NCBI RefSeq assembly: GCF_035917235.1
Contig: NZ_CP108423.1
Span: 6,043,501 to 6,107,500, forward strand
Reading direction: 5' to 3'
DNA: 64,000 nucleotides
Origin: Streptomyces sp. NBC_01294
Lineage (GTDB): Bacteria > Actinomycetota > Actinomycetes > Streptomycetales > Streptomycetaceae
Shown: positions 12,718 to 21,086 of the stretch, in pieces
Numbering within the stretch: the first letter of the stretch is position 1
Layout of the letters: every line of letters begins with the position of its first letter
The notes under the pieces: generated by a model
The model's input: only the letters and a program-made list of their open reading frames with translations
Databases searched by the model: none
Told to the model about the DNA's origin: nothing
Made by a program: the position numbers and the translations under genes

Positions 12718-13257
12718 TCAGGCGGTCGGGTCGTCCGGGGTGGCGTCGCCCGGGGTCGGGTCCTCGCGGGGTGGTTCGTCGTCGTTGCCGCGGCGCAGGG
12801 TGTGCGTGCCGTGGGTCGGGGTCCACGTTCGCACCACCAGGTCGTCGCCCTCCACGCTGATGTGGACGACCTCCGTCAGGTCGGCGTGGAAGAGGTGGAA
12901 CGGGTGCGGGGTCTCCGTCTCCTCCGCGTACCGGTGCAGCTCGGGCGGGTCCACGAGTTCCACCGCGCGCCCGGAGATCCGTACGTCCCCGTCCGGCATC
13001 TCCTCGCCCTCGCCCGGATTGGTGTGCAGGGCGAAGCGGGGGTCGCGCTGCAGGTCCCTGGCCTTCATCGAGCCCGCCATCATGCCGAGCCACAGCTCCC
13101 CGCCCCGGATGTCGACGTTCAGCCCGGCCACCCGGGGAGAGCCGTCCTTGCGGAGGGTGGCCAGGACGTGGTGCGGGTACTGCGCGAAACGGGCCTGGAC
13201 GGTCGCCGCGAACTCCGGTTCCGCCTTCTCGAAGGCTGCCCAGCTGGTGTGCGTCAT
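12718..13257 (-). CDS. Pyridoxamine 5'-phosphate oxidase family protein (FMN-binding split barrel)
   Basis: 179 aa. The split-barrel pattern is visible: VLATLRKDGSPRVAGLNVDI near residues 31-50, LWLGMMAGSMKARDLQRDPR near 55-75, then VRISGRAVEL near 92. These proteins use FMN, F420 or heme in redox or biliverdin-type reactions, and the cofactor cannot be assigned here. The C-terminus is a charged, proline-rich tail (DDEPPREDPTPGDATPDDP) not expected in the fold. The start is the ATG at 13257. No partner gene is evident. Confidence 0.85.
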   Translation of the reverse strand: MTHTSWAAFEKAEPEFAATVQARFAQYPHHVLATLRKDGSPRVAGLNVDIRGGELWLGMMAGSMKARDLQRDPRFALHTNPGEGEEMPDGDVRISGRAVELVDPPELHRYAEETETPHPFHLFHADLTEVVHISVEGDDLVVRTWTPTHGTHTLRRGNDDEPPREDPTPGDATPDDPTA

Positions 13258-13292
13258 ACGTCCATGAAAGCGCGGGGACCGGCGGCCGCAGG

Positions 13293-14021
13293 TCAGGCGC
13301 GCACGATGCCCGCGCCGCGTGCCGCCGCCAGCCAGGCCGGGAATTCCCCGACCAGGCGGTCGTACAGTTCGCCGTCCGGGACGGTGCGCGGGTCCAGGCC
13401 CGCGTGGAAGTAGCCCGCGTTGTCCACGACCCGCTTCGCCGGCACGGGCAGCTCGTCGAGGCGGCGCAGGAAGTCGAACTGCGTGCTGCGCGTGTTGCCG
13501 AAGCCGACGAACTGCCAGAAGAGCGGCATCCGGGCCGCCTTGCACAGGTACCTCTCCGCCGCGAGCTTGTTGATCGGCCCGCCGTCGGTCTGGAAGACCA
13601 CGAGGGCCGGCCGGGTCGACCCCGAGTCCAGGTAGTGGTCGATCACCGCGTCCATCGCCGCGTGGTAGGCCGTCTTGCCCATGTGGCCGAGGCGGGAGGC
13701 GATCTCGTTGACCCGGCCCTCGTGCCCGGCCAGGGAGACCTCCTCCACCGCGTCGACCTCGGTGGAGAAGAACACCAGCGGCACCCGGCCGTCGTCGTCC
13801 AGGTGCGCGGACAGCCCCAGCACCCGGTCCGCGAGGGCCTGCACGCTGCCGTCCTCGTAGTACGGGCGCATCGACCCGGAGTAGTCCAGGACCAGGTAGA
13901 CCGCGGCCCGCCCGCCCTCCAGACCGTACTTGCGCAGAGATATCCCGGCGCTCTTGTAGAGGCTCACGAGAGCCGGAGCCGACTCTTCGACCTTGCGGAG
14001 GCTGATCGCACTGCCCGTCAT
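13293..14021 (-). CDS. von Willebrand A domain protein (TerF-like)
   Basis: 242 aa, a single vWA domain. The MIDAS motif DYSGSM (near residue 46) and the TDGG element near residue 145 are intact, so it should bind a divalent metal. The N-terminal leader (SLRKVEESAPALVSLYKSAG) matches the vWA proteins associated with tellurite-resistance (Ter) type gene sets in Streptomyces. No terD genes lie nearby. A MITE-like repeat lies just upstream of its start. Confidence 0.88.
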   Translation of the reverse strand: MTGSAISLRKVEESAPALVSLYKSAGISLRKYGLEGGRAAVYLVLDYSGSMRPYYEDGSVQALADRVLGLSAHLDDDGRVPLVFFSTEVDAVEEVSLAGHEGRVNEIASRLGHMGKTAYHAAMDAVIDHYLDSGSTRPALVVFQTDGGPINKLAAERYLCKAARMPLFWQFVGFGNTRSTQFDFLRRLDELPVPAKRVVDNAGYFHAGLDPRTVPDGELYDRLVGEFPAWLAAARGAGIVRA

Positions 14022-14051
14022 GGGGTGAGGGTACGCCGGTCCGCCGGGTCC

Positions 14052-14216
14052 CTAGGGGGTGTCTTTCGTGCCGGGCCCGCGCTGCCCGCGCACCGCACCT
14101 CGCCGCGTTGTCGGGGCTCCCACGTACGTCCGGTACGAGCGGAGCGCCTCCGCCTTGCGATGCACGGCACCGGACAACGCGGGCTCGGCCGACACGATCC
14201 GAAAGACACGCCCTAG
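14052..14216. mobile_element. MITE-like dispersed repeat, copy 1 (CTAG/GTGTCTTTCG ends)
   Basis: 165 bp. The ends are near-perfect 17-bp inverted repeats, CTAGGGGGTGTCTTTCG on the left and the complement of CTAGGGCGTGTCTTTCG on the right. The core shares long blocks with two other copies in this window: CCTCGCCGCGTTGTCGG, GTACGAGCGGAGCG and CCTCCGCCTTGCGATGCA. There is no coding capacity. The terminal CTAG on the right contains the TAG stop codon of the padR-like gene (14213-14215). It is probably a non-autonomous element mobilised by a transposase elsewhere. Confidence 0.85.
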
Positions 14217-14818
14217 TTGAGCGTCTCGTCAGCAGCCCGTTCGGCCCGCCCCGCGGCCAGTGCCTCGATGTCGTCGATCATGGCGGCCGCGAGGTCGCGC
14301 TCGGAGGCGTAGTACCGCTCGGCCCACTTGAGGGTGAGCGTCGGGTACGCCCACGCCGGCTCGTCCTGCGCGCTCTGCGCGTCGGCCACCGCGTGCAGGC
14401 GCATCTGCTCCGCGAACTCCTGGTGCCGGCCGAGGACTTCCCGCATCTGCTCCGGCTCCAGCAGGTGGCCCAGCCACAGCCGCAGCATCGGCCCGTGCTT
14501 GAGGACGGGCGGGTCGACGGGGGCCTCGCGGGCCCATTCCCGTACGGCCGCCATGCCCGCGTCGGTGATCCGGTACACCCGCTTGTCGCGCGTGCCGGTC
14601 TCCTGGGCGACCGTCCGCGAGGAGGCGTGGCCCGCCTTCTCCAGGCGCTTGAGCTCGCTGTAGATCTGGCTGAAGGACGGGCTCCAGTAGAAGAACCGCA
14701 GCGACCGGTCCGACCACTTCTTCAGGTCGTAACCGGAGAGCTCCTCGCCGAAGGAGAGCAGCCCGAGCACCGCCCAGCTGGTCGCGGGGAGCGTGCGCTT
14801 GCTCGTCTCGTCTGCCAC
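14213..14818 (-). CDS. PadR family transcriptional regulator
   Basis: 201 aa. An N-terminal winged helix covers about residues 10-90 (SWAVLGLLSFGEELSGYDLK, FSQIYSELKRLEKAG, YRITDAGMAAV). The C-terminal dimerisation helices (about 100-195) resemble the VirR/AphA-like C-terminal type. It is divergent from an SDR gene 110 bp away, its likely target. Its TAG stop codon is formed by the end of the adjacent MITE-like element. Confidence 0.92.
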   Translation of the reverse strand: MADETSKRTLPATSWAVLGLLSFGEELSGYDLKKWSDRSLRFFYWSPSFSQIYSELKRLEKAGHASSRTVAQETGTRDKRVYRITDAGMAAVREWAREAPVDPPVLKHGPMLRLWLGHLLEPEQMREVLGRHQEFAEQMRLHAVADAQSAQDEPAWAYPTLTLKWAERYYASERDLAAAMIDDIEALAAGRAERAADETLN

Positions 14819-14928
14819 GCAGCGCAGTCTACGACCGGCGACCGGTCCTCCCGGTGTTCTTCCCCCTGCGCGGCATGCCTGCTAGAAGTATTCCTATTCG
14901 AACCATCGAGGCGGAGGGAGGCTGAACC

Positions 14929-15672
14929 GTGGGCGTCTCCCTCGACGGGAAGGTCGTCGTCGTCACCGGGGCCGGGCGCGGCCAGGGCGCGGCCGGGGCC
15001 CGGCTGTTCGCGCGGGCCGGCGCGCGGGTCGTGGTCACGGACGTACGGGAGGACGAGGGCCGGGCGGTGGCCGCGGAACTCGGCGACCAGGGGCTGTACG
15101 TACGCCACGACGTGGCCGACGCGGCGAGCTGGGCGACGGTGGTGGCGGAGTCGCTCCGCGCCTTCGGAACGGTCTCGGCCCTGGTCAACAACGCGGCCCT
15201 GTGGCGCACGGCCCACGTGGAACAGCAGCGGCTCGACGATTTCGAGGCCCTGCTGCGGGTCAACCTGCTCGGGCCGTTCCTCGGCATCCAGGCGGTGGCC
15301 CCGGTCCTGCGGGCGGGCGGGGGCGGCTCGGTCGTCAACATCTCGTCCACCGCCGGACTGGTCGGGATACCCGGCCACGCGGCGTACGGGTCCACCAAGT
15401 TCGGGCTGCGCGGACTGACCCGGTCGGCGGCGCTCGACCTGGCCGCGGACCGGATCCGGGTCAACTCGGTGCACCCGGGGGCCGTCGACACCCCGATGGT
15501 GGCCGAGGTGGTCGCGGGCCGGGACTGGTCGCACGTACCGCTCGGGCGGATGGGCCGGCCGGAGGAGGTCGGGGAGCTCGTCCTCTTCCTCTGCTCGGAC
15601 GCGTCCTCGTACGTGACGGGCGCGGAGTTCACGGTGGACGGCGGGATGACCGCGGGGATGACCGCGGGATGA
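14929..15672 (+). CDS. SDR family oxidoreductase
   Basis: 247 aa classical short-chain dehydrogenase. Cofactor motif TGAGRGQG (about residues 14-21), NNA(A) near 90, Ser in ISSTAGL near 140, and catalytic YxxxK as YGSTK near 153. An Asp (VVVTDVRED) after the second strand suggests NAD rather than NADP. The GTG start follows a very strong GGAGGGAGG. The final residues repeat GGMTAGMTAG. Together with the downstream esterase, this resembles a small catabolic or modification pair under PadR control; the substrate is unknown. Confidence 0.92.
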   Translation: MGVSLDGKVVVVTGAGRGQGAAGARLFARAGARVVVTDVREDEGRAVAAELGDQGLYVRHDVADAASWATVVAESLRAFGTVSALVNNAALWRTAHVEQQRLDDFEALLRVNLLGPFLGIQAVAPVLRAGGGGSVVNISSTAGLVGIPGHAAYGSTKFGLRGLTRSAALDLAADRIRVNSVHPGAVDTPMVAEVVAGRDWSHVPLGRMGRPEEVGELVLFLCSDASSYVTGAEFTVDGGMTAGMTAG

Positions 15673-15694
15673 CGACGGGATGAGGGGGGACGGC

Positions 15695-16717
15695 ATGGGC
15701 GGCGACGGCATGGGTGGGCATGGCGTGGGCGGGGGCGATCTCCTGTCGCCGGCGGCGCGGCGGCTGTGCGACGCGATGACGGCCGGCTTCCCCCGGCCCG
15801 GCGACGCGGCGGCCCTGCGGGCGGCGGCGGTGCCCGGCCGGCCGGGCCCGCCCGTGGCCTCGGTGTCCGACGCGGTGGCGGCCGGGGTCCCGGTCCGGAT
15901 CTACGATCCCGCGCCTGGCTCCGGCGGCCGCCCCCTGGTCGTCTTCCTCCACGGCGGCGGCTGGGTGATGTGCGGCCTGGACACCCACGACGCGACGTGC
16001 CGCTCGCTGGCGTCCGCCTCGGGCGCGGTCGTCGTCTCGGCGGACTACCGGCTCGCCCCGGAAAACCCCTGGCCGGCGGCGCCGGACGACGCGCTGACGG
16101 TCCTGCTCTGGGCCCGCGCGCAGGCCCTCGCCCTGGGCTGCGACCCGGGCCGGCTGGTGGTCGCGGGGGACTCCAGCGGCGGCAACCTCGCGGCGGTGAC
16201 CGCCCTGCGCGCGCCCGAACTCCTCGCGGGACAGCTGATGTTCTATCCGCCGCTCGATGCCTCGATGGACTCCGCGTCGGCGGACACGTACGCGGAGGGC
16301 TACTTCCACACCGCCGCCCACATGGCCTGGTACTGGGACCAGTACGGCGGCGACCCGGCGCACCCGCACGTCTCGCCGCTGCGCGCCGCCGACCTCTCGG
16401 GCCTGCCGCCCGCGCTGATCGTCCTCGCGGACTGCGACGTCCTGCGCGACGAGGGCCTCGCGTACGGGCGCCGGCTCGCGGCGGCGGGCGTCGACTGCAC
16501 GGTCCAGCTCCACCCGGGCGTCTTCCACGGCTTCCTGGGCCTGCCGCTGCCGGCGGGCGCCGCCGCACTGCGTGCGGCGGCTCGGTGGGTGGCGGCGCAG
16601 GGGGTGGCGGGACGGCCGGATCCGGGCCGAGGTGATCCGGGCCCAGGTGATCCGGACCGAGTGGATCCGGGACTAGGTGATCCGGACCGAGGGGATCCGC
16701 CGGCGCTCCGGGCATGA
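15695..16717 (+). CDS. Alpha/beta hydrolase, HSL-type esterase
   Basis: 340 aa. The oxyanion-hole motif HGGGW (near residue 90) and nucleophile elbow GDSSGGN (near 155) place it in the hormone-sensitive lipase family. The acid is probably Asp in LADCDVLRDEG and the base is His in PGVFHGFL. The N-terminus (GGDGMGGHGVGGG) and last 30 residues (GDPGPGDPDR repeats) are low-complexity additions outside the fold. The ATG at 15695 was chosen because AGGGGGGA lies just upstream; an ATG at 15680 is possible. It lies 22 bp after the SDR gene. Confidence 0.88.
   Translation: MGGDGMGGHGVGGGDLLSPAARRLCDAMTAGFPRPGDAAALRAAAVPGRPGPPVASVSDAVAAGVPVRIYDPAPGSGGRPLVVFLHGGGWVMCGLDTHDATCRSLASASGAVVVSADYRLAPENPWPAAPDDALTVLLWARAQALALGCDPGRLVVAGDSSGGNLAAVTALRAPELLAGQLMFYPPLDASMDSASADTYAEGYFHTAAHMAWYWDQYGGDPAHPHVSPLRAADLSGLPPALIVLADCDVLRDEGLAYGRRLAAAGVDCTVQLHPGVFHGFLGLPLPAGAAALRAAARWVAAQGVAGRPDPGRGDPGPGDPDRVDPGLGDPDRGDPPALRA
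16616..16705. repeat. 15-bp tandem repeat at the 3' end of the esterase gene
   Basis: Six imperfect 15-bp units of the type GGTGATCCGGACCGA run to within 20 bp of the next gene's start. In frame they add (GDPxx)n to the esterase C-terminus. Because the unit is a multiple of three, copy-number change would keep the reading frame. Confidence 0.9.
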
Positions 16718-16724
16718 TGTGTCC

Positions 16725-17276
16725 ATGGCTGAACTGATACGGAGAGTGCCGGGGGCGATCCTGCGCAACTGCCTTCTCCTGGCGGCGGAGTTCGGGGCGA
16801 TCTGGCTGCTCCGGGGCCCCGAGGGACTCTGGGTCCCGGTGCTGCTGGCCGTCTTCGTCCTCGGCGCGGCCGTACCCCACGGCACCGGTGCGGAGTTCGT
16901 GGCCCGCACCGCCGTCGCGCTCTTCGCGGTCGGGATCGCGGCGCTCGGCTGGATCGCGTGGGACCGGTACACGCTCCACGACCGCGGCCGGGAGGAGGTG
17001 GCGGTGGTCGCGGAAAGGGCCGTGGTGCAGGACGGCTCCGTCTCCACCCCCTCCCTGCGGCTGCGCACGGAGGCCGGCCGCGACCTGCCCGGTCCGGTGA
17101 CGCTGGACCTTCCGGTCGGCGCCCGCCTGACGGTCACGACGGACCCCGACGGCCCGGCGTGGTCCCCGGGCGGACGCCCGGACCGGCCGCTCTGGCAGGC
17201 GGCCGGCACCGGGGCCCTGCTCGTGCTCCAGACCGCCACCCTGGGATGGCTCTCCCTGCGCCGCCCCCGGACCTGA
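16725..17276 (+). CDS. Small membrane protein, function unknown
   Basis: 183 aa with about four hydrophobic helices: residues 10-27 (NCLLLAAEFGAIWLL), 33-50, 58-78 (VALFAVGIAALGWIAW) and 160-177 near the C-terminus. A ~75-residue soluble segment between helices 3 and 4 contains a beta-type LTVTTDPDGP stretch. No family recognised. It starts seven bases after the esterase stop, so it is probably in the same transcript. It is convergent with the lipoprotein gene, with a MITE-like repeat between. Confidence 0.7.
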   Translation: MAELIRRVPGAILRNCLLLAAEFGAIWLLRGPEGLWVPVLLAVFVLGAAVPHGTGAEFVARTAVALFAVGIAALGWIAWDRYTLHDRGREEVAVVAERAVVQDGSVSTPSLRLRTEAGRDLPGPVTLDLPVGARLTVTTDPDGPAWSPGGRPDRPLWQAAGTGALLVLQTATLGWLSLRRPRT

Positions 17277-17283
17277 ACGACCG

Positions 17284-17451
17284 CTGGGCGTGTCTTTCGG
17301 ATCTTGTCGGCCGAGCCCGCGTTGTCCGGTGCCGTGCATCGCAAGGCGGAGGTGCTCCGCTCGTACTGGACGTACTCGGGGGCCCCGACAACGCGGCGAG
17401 GTGCGGTGCCGGGCAACGCGGGCCCGGCAAGATCCGAAAGACGCGCCCTAG
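17284..17451. mobile_element. MITE-like dispersed repeat, copy 2 (inverted orientation)
   Basis: About 168 bp, the reverse orientation of copy 1. The right end reads CGAAAGACGCGCCCTAG. The left end reads CTGGGCGTGTCTTTCGG, so its CTAG has decayed to CTGG. The core blocks TGCATCGCAAGGCGGAGG and CCGACAACGCGGCGAGGTG match copies 1 and 3. The right CTAG contains the TAG stop of the lipoprotein gene (17448-17450). It fills the gap between two convergent genes. Confidence 0.85.
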
Positions 17452-17894
17452 TCCTTGATGATGTAGGAGCAGCCCTTCGTGGTCGTGACGCCGTCGCTCT
17501 GCGCGACCTGCTTGCCGTCGATCTTGATGCTGCAGGGAGCCTGCTGCAGCTTGCCGTCGGCGCCCTTGATCAAGCCCGGAACGACATTCACCAGGTAGCC
17601 CACCTTCCGCTCCATGGCGGTGAGTTCGGCGGTGCCCGACTTCGACCACGGCAGGGTCTGCTGCTCGAAGCCGCTTCCTATGCCGCTGAACATGACCGCG
17701 GTACTGCCGGTGCCCCCGACCTCCAGGGTCACCTGGTGGGTCCCGCCGCCGGACGTGGCCGGCGCGGACGAGGGGCTCTGCGAGGCCGCGGGCTTGGCGT
17801 TGTCCGCGGCCGGCTTGGGATCCTCGCTTCCGCAGCCGGTGAGCAGCACCGCCACCGCGGCGCACAGCGTCATCCCGGTCATCGTCCTTCGCAT
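17448..17894 (-). CDS. Lipoprotein, MmpS-like
   Basis: 148 aa. The lipoprotein signal (MRRTMTG, hydrophobic core, lipobox LLTGC) predicts membrane anchoring at Cys20. A Pro/Ser/Ala linker precedes a small beta-domain with QVTLEVGGTG, TLPWSKSGTAEL, and a Cys pair (APCSIKIDGK, TKGCSY). This layout resembles MmpS-type transport accessory proteins; this is inferred by eye. No MmpL gene is adjacent. The TAG stop lies in the end of MITE copy 2. It is divergent from the methyltransferase gene. Confidence 0.7.
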   Translation of the reverse strand: MRRTMTGMTLCAAVAVLLTGCGSEDPKPAADNAKPAASQSPSSAPATSGGGTHQVTLEVGGTGSTAVMFSGIGSGFEQQTLPWSKSGTAELTAMERKVGYLVNVVPGLIKGADGKLQQAPCSIKIDGKQVAQSDGVTTTKGCSYIIKD

Positions 17895-17954
17895 GTTCCT
17901 GTTACCTCGATCTTGTTGCTTGTTGCGTGTTGCGTGATCGAAAACAATGGACGC

Positions 17955-18680
17955 ATGACGACACGTGCCCGTTCCTTCGATTCCGCAGCCGCTCTCTACG
18001 CCGCGGCCCGGCCCGGCTATCCCCCGGCCCTGTTCGACGCCGTCGAGGAGCTCGCCGGACGGCCGCTCGCCGGGGCGCGGGTGGCCGACGTGGGGGCGGG
18101 CACCGGGATCGCCACGACGCTGCTGCACGGCCGCGGAGCCGACGTCGTCGCCGTGGAGCCCGGGGACGGCATGGCCGCGGAGTTCCGCCGGGCGAACCCC
18201 GGGATCCCGGTCGTGCGCGGGGACGGGGACCGGCTTCCGCTGGCGAGCGGCGCGTTCGACCTCCTCACGTACGCCCAGGCCTGGCACTGGACCGACCCGG
18301 CGCGTTCCGTCCCCGAGGCCCGCCGCGTGCTCCGGCCCGGCGGCGCGCTCGCCATCTGGTGGAACGACACGGACTCCACCGTCCCGTGGATCGCCGAGCA
18401 GGAGGAACGGCTGCGCGTCTTCTTCGGGGCCCAGGGGGAGAGCTTCCGCACCCTGCCCCAGGGGCTCGGCGAGTTCACCACGCGCACCGTGCGGTGGTCC
18501 CGGCGCGTCACGCTGGACGCCCACCTCGCCAACCTCGCCAGTCACTCCGCCTTCCTGATGCTGGGCGAGGCCGGCACCCGTGCGTACTTCGCCGGGGAGC
18601 GCGAGGTACTGGCCCCGCTCTTCCCGGACGGCACGGTGGAGGAGCAGTACGTCGTGTCCCTGAGCGTCGCGGTGGTGTGA
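17955..18680 (+). CDS. Class I SAM-dependent methyltransferase
   Basis: 241 aa, methyltransferase type 11 fold. Motif I is VADVGAGTGIATTLL (residues ~43-57), followed by the acidic VAVEPGD. Post-I sequence DLLTYAQAWHW and RVLRPGGALAIWW are typical. The N-terminus (FDSAAALYAAARPGYP) matches ubiquinone/cyclopropane-type methyltransferases, but the substrate is unknown. There is no good Shine-Dalgarno; the ATG is only 60 bp from the divergent lipoprotein start, so a leaderless or short-leader transcript is possible. Confidence 0.9.
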   Translation: MTTRARSFDSAAALYAAARPGYPPALFDAVEELAGRPLAGARVADVGAGTGIATTLLHGRGADVVAVEPGDGMAAEFRRANPGIPVVRGDGDRLPLASGAFDLLTYAQAWHWTDPARSVPEARRVLRPGGALAIWWNDTDSTVPWIAEQEERLRVFFGAQGESFRTLPQGLGEFTTRTVRWSRRVTLDAHLANLASHSAFLMLGEAGTRAYFAGEREVLAPLFPDGTVEEQYVVSLSVAVV

Positions 18681-18700
18681 CGCGAACCCGGACGCCGCCC

Positions 18701-18738
18701 CGACCTCGTGCTGTTGAGCGTCTGGCAGCACGAGGTCG
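18701..18738. terminator. Bidirectional terminator between methyltransferase and fadE-like gene
   Basis: A perfect 13-bp stem, CGACCTCGTGCTG / CAGCACGAGGTCG with a 12-nt loop, fills the gap between two convergent genes and ends next to the minus-strand stop. Confidence 0.75.
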
Positions 18739-19755
18739 TCAACGACCGCTCTCGCGAGCGAAGGGTCGCAGCACCTCCGCCCGGCAGGCCGACGGCGTGC
18801 CCCACGCGTCGCGCAGCGGGCGGGCCTTGCGCAGCCACAGGGACAGGTCCAGTTCCTCCGTGTAGCCGACCGCGCCGTGGAGCTGGAGCGCCGTCATCGC
18901 CGCCCGGTAGGACGCCTCGCCCGCCGACAGTTTCGCCGCCGCCACGTCGCCCGGGGTCAGCGACAGCGCCGCCGCCCACACCAGCGGCCGGGCGAACTCC
19001 AGGGCGATGAGGGTGTCCGCCAGCCGGTGCTTGACCGCCTGGAAGGACCCGATCGGCGTCCCGAACTGGGTGCGCTGCTTCACGTACTCCACCGTCCTGG
19101 CCAGCAGTGCCTCGCCGACGCCCAGGCACTGGGCCGCCGTCAGCAGCCGCGCCCAGCGCCCGGCCACCGCCGCCGCCCGCGCCACCGCCGGGCCCGCCGC
19201 CAGCAGTTCGCCGCCGCCCGCCGAGGGGACCGACAGCCGCCGCGTCGGGTCCGTCGACGCCCGGGCGGTCCCGGTCCCGGTCCCGGTCCCAGTCCCAGTC
19301 GCCAGCCGCAGCACGCCCGCCTCCGACACCGTGAAGCAGTACGTCGCCGCGTCCGCGTCCAGGGCGTACGGGCCGGCGCCCGGCAGCGTCAGCGTGGCCG
19401 AGGTCTCGCCCGCGACCAGCCCCGGGAGGAAGCGTTTCGCCAACCCTCCCTCCGCCAGCTCCGACAGCAGCACCGACGCGGCCGCCGTCTCCACCACCGG
19501 CCCCGCCACCCCCGCCCGGCCCAGCTCCACGAAGCCGAGGGACAGCTCCAGCGGGAGCAGGCCCGCGCCCTCGTGGGCCTCCGGCGCGGCCAGCGCGAAC
19601 AGGCCCGTCCCCGCGAGCCGGGACCAGAGCGCCCGCCCGGGCCCGTGCTCGCCGTCCGCCCAGGCCCGTACCGTCGCCGGCACGTCCGCCGAGCCCAGCA
19701 GGGCGCGCAGCGTACGGGCGAAGTCCGACTGCTCGTCGGTCAGCAGGAAGCGCAT
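18739..19755 (-). CDS. Acyl-CoA dehydrogenase, short beta-type subunit (steroid catabolism, FadE32/33-like)
   Basis: 338 aa, shorter than the ~385 aa of a typical acyl-CoA dehydrogenase. Steroid-degrading actinobacteria use alpha2-beta2 enzymes made of one long and one short FadE encoded side by side, and this gene with the next fits that pattern. Visible elements: N-terminal helices, RTQFGTPIGSFQAVKHRLAD near residue 230, and LQLHGAVGYTEE near 295. A (GT)n stretch (TGTGTGTGTGT, ~155-166) is encoded by a short repeat and is probably a surface loop. Its ATG shares one base with the upstream stop, so the two are tightly coupled. Confidence 0.85.
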   Translation of the reverse strand: MRFLLTDEQSDFARTLRALLGSADVPATVRAWADGEHGPGRALWSRLAGTGLFALAAPEAHEGAGLLPLELSLGFVELGRAGVAGPVVETAAASVLLSELAEGGLAKRFLPGLVAGETSATLTLPGAGPYALDADAATYCFTVSEAGVLRLATGTGTGTGTGTARASTDPTRRLSVPSAGGGELLAAGPAVARAAAVAGRWARLLTAAQCLGVGEALLARTVEYVKQRTQFGTPIGSFQAVKHRLADTLIALEFARPLVWAAALSLTPGDVAAAKLSAGEASYRAAMTALQLHGAVGYTEELDLSLWLRKARPLRDAWGTPSACRAEVLRPFARESGR

Positions 19756-20912
19756 CAGCGGCGGCCCTTCGGCAGGCCGAGCAGCCGCTCGGCGATGATG
19801 TCGCGCTGGATCTCGTTCGTCCCCGCGTAGATCGGTCCGGCCAGGGAGAAGACCCACGGCTCGGCCCACTCGCCGTCCGCGAGCTCCGCGTCCGCGCCCA
19901 GCAGGTCCAGCGCGGTCTCGTGCAGGGCGATGTCGTACTCCGACCAGAACACCTTGTTCAGGCTGGACTCGGCGCCGATCGTCTCGCCCGCCGCGAACCG
20001 GGAGGCGCTGGACCAGGTGAACAGTTCGTACGCGCGCGCCCCGACCACCGCGTCCGCCACCCGGTCGCGCAGCGCGGTGGCGGACGGATCCCCCTGCGCG
20101 CGCCACAGCCCCACCAGCCGGTCCGCCGCCGCCAGGAACCGGCCGGGGGAGCGCAGGGTCAGCCCCCGCTCGTTGCCCGTCGTCGACATCGCGATCCGCC
20201 AGCCCTGCCCGGGCTCCCCGATCACGTCCTCGTCCGGCACGAAGACCCGGTCCAGGAAGAGCTCCGCGAAGGCCGGCTTGCCGTCGAGGCGGCCGATGGG
20301 CCGTACCGTCACCCCCGGCGCCCGCAGGTCGAACATCAGGTACGTGAGCCCCTGGTGCGGTTTCGGGGTGTGCGGGTCGGTGCGGAAGATGCCGAAGGCG
20401 CGGTCCGCGAAGGCCGCCCGCGAGGACCAGGTCTTCTGCCCGGACAGCAGCCAGCCGCCCTCCGTCCGCTCGGCCCGCGACGTCAGCGAGGCCAGATCGG
20501 ATCCCGACTCCGGCTCCGACCAGGCCTGTGCCCAGATCACCTCGCCGCTCGCCATCGACGGCAACACCCGCGCCCGCTGCTCGGCCGTCGCGTGGTCGAA
20601 GAGGGTCGGCGCGAGGAGGTTGATGCCGTTCTGCGAGACCCGGCCGGGCGCGCCCGCGGCCCAGTACTCCTCCTCGAAGACCAGCCACTTCACGAGGTCC
20701 ACGCCCCGGCCCCCGTACTCCTCGGGCCAGGACACCACCGACCAGCGGCCCGCGTGCAGCACCGCCTCCCACTCCCGGTGCGCCGCGAAGCCCTCCCGCG
20801 TCTCCAGGGAGGGGAGCGGGGAGGCGGGGACCCGGTCGGCCAGCCAGCCGCGCGCCTCGGCCCGGAAGGCCTCCACCTCCGCCGTCTGGGTCAGGTTCAT
20901 CGTGGGGTCCAT
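19755..20912 (-). CDS. Acyl-CoA dehydrogenase, long alpha-type subunit (FadE30/31-like)
   Basis: 385 aa, the full length of the family. FAD/substrate motifs are clear: WAQAWSEPESGSDLASL (about 125-141), GQKTWSSRAAFAD (about 157-169) and the C-terminal GPIYAGTNEIQRDIIAERLL. The ATG at 20912 follows AGGAGGCG. It is divergent from the ipdF-like gene, with a palindromic operator between them. In M. tuberculosis, fadE30 is next to ipdF/Rv3559c in the KstR2 regulon. That context suggests a steroid-ring acyl-CoA substrate, but FadE30 versus FadE31 cannot be decided by eye. Confidence 0.88.
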   Translation of the reverse strand: MDPTMNLTQTAEVEAFRAEARGWLADRVPASPLPSLETREGFAAHREWEAVLHAGRWSVVSWPEEYGGRGVDLVKWLVFEEEYWAAGAPGRVSQNGINLLAPTLFDHATAEQRARVLPSMASGEVIWAQAWSEPESGSDLASLTSRAERTEGGWLLSGQKTWSSRAAFADRAFGIFRTDPHTPKPHQGLTYLMFDLRAPGVTVRPIGRLDGKPAFAELFLDRVFVPDEDVIGEPGQGWRIAMSTTGNERGLTLRSPGRFLAAADRLVGLWRAQGDPSATALRDRVADAVVGARAYELFTWSSASRFAAGETIGAESSLNKVFWSEYDIALHETALDLLGADAELADGEWAEPWVFSLAGPIYAGTNEIQRDIIAERLLGLPKGRR

Positions 20913-21053
20913 CCGGTGTTCGCCTCCTTCGTGGCGGCGACGGGTCTCCGTGCCGCCGGGCACGTGCCGAGCAATGAGGAGCGAGAGGAGCAATAGGCGA
21001 GAGGAGCAATAGAGGAGCGACGACGAGCAAGGACGGGCAGGAACGAGCGCTTC
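20913..21053. other. Leader of the fadE-like operon, with direct repeats
   Basis: This stretch carries two copies of GCGAGAGGAGCAATAG near 20978-21012 and other GAGGAGC-type repeats. On the transcribed (minus) strand these read as C/T-rich sequence, so they are not ribosome binding sites. No further function is visible. Confidence 0.4.
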
Positions 21054-21054
21054 C

Positions 21055-21072
21055 CTAACAAGTGTTTGGTAG
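21055..21072. promoter_or_regulatory. KstR2-like operator 1 (fadE / ipdF divergent promoter)
   Basis: CTAACAAGTGTTTGGTAG is a palindrome of the form CTAnCAAnnnnTTGnTAG. Its inner 14 bases match the published KstR2 motif AnCAAGnnCTTGnT with one mismatch. It overlaps a possible -10 element (TAGGTT, 21070-21075) for the rightward genes. A near-identical site lies at 30643-30660. A kstR2-like gene lies 0.9 kb away. Confidence 0.75.
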
Positions 21073-21086
21073 GTTAACGTACGCGC

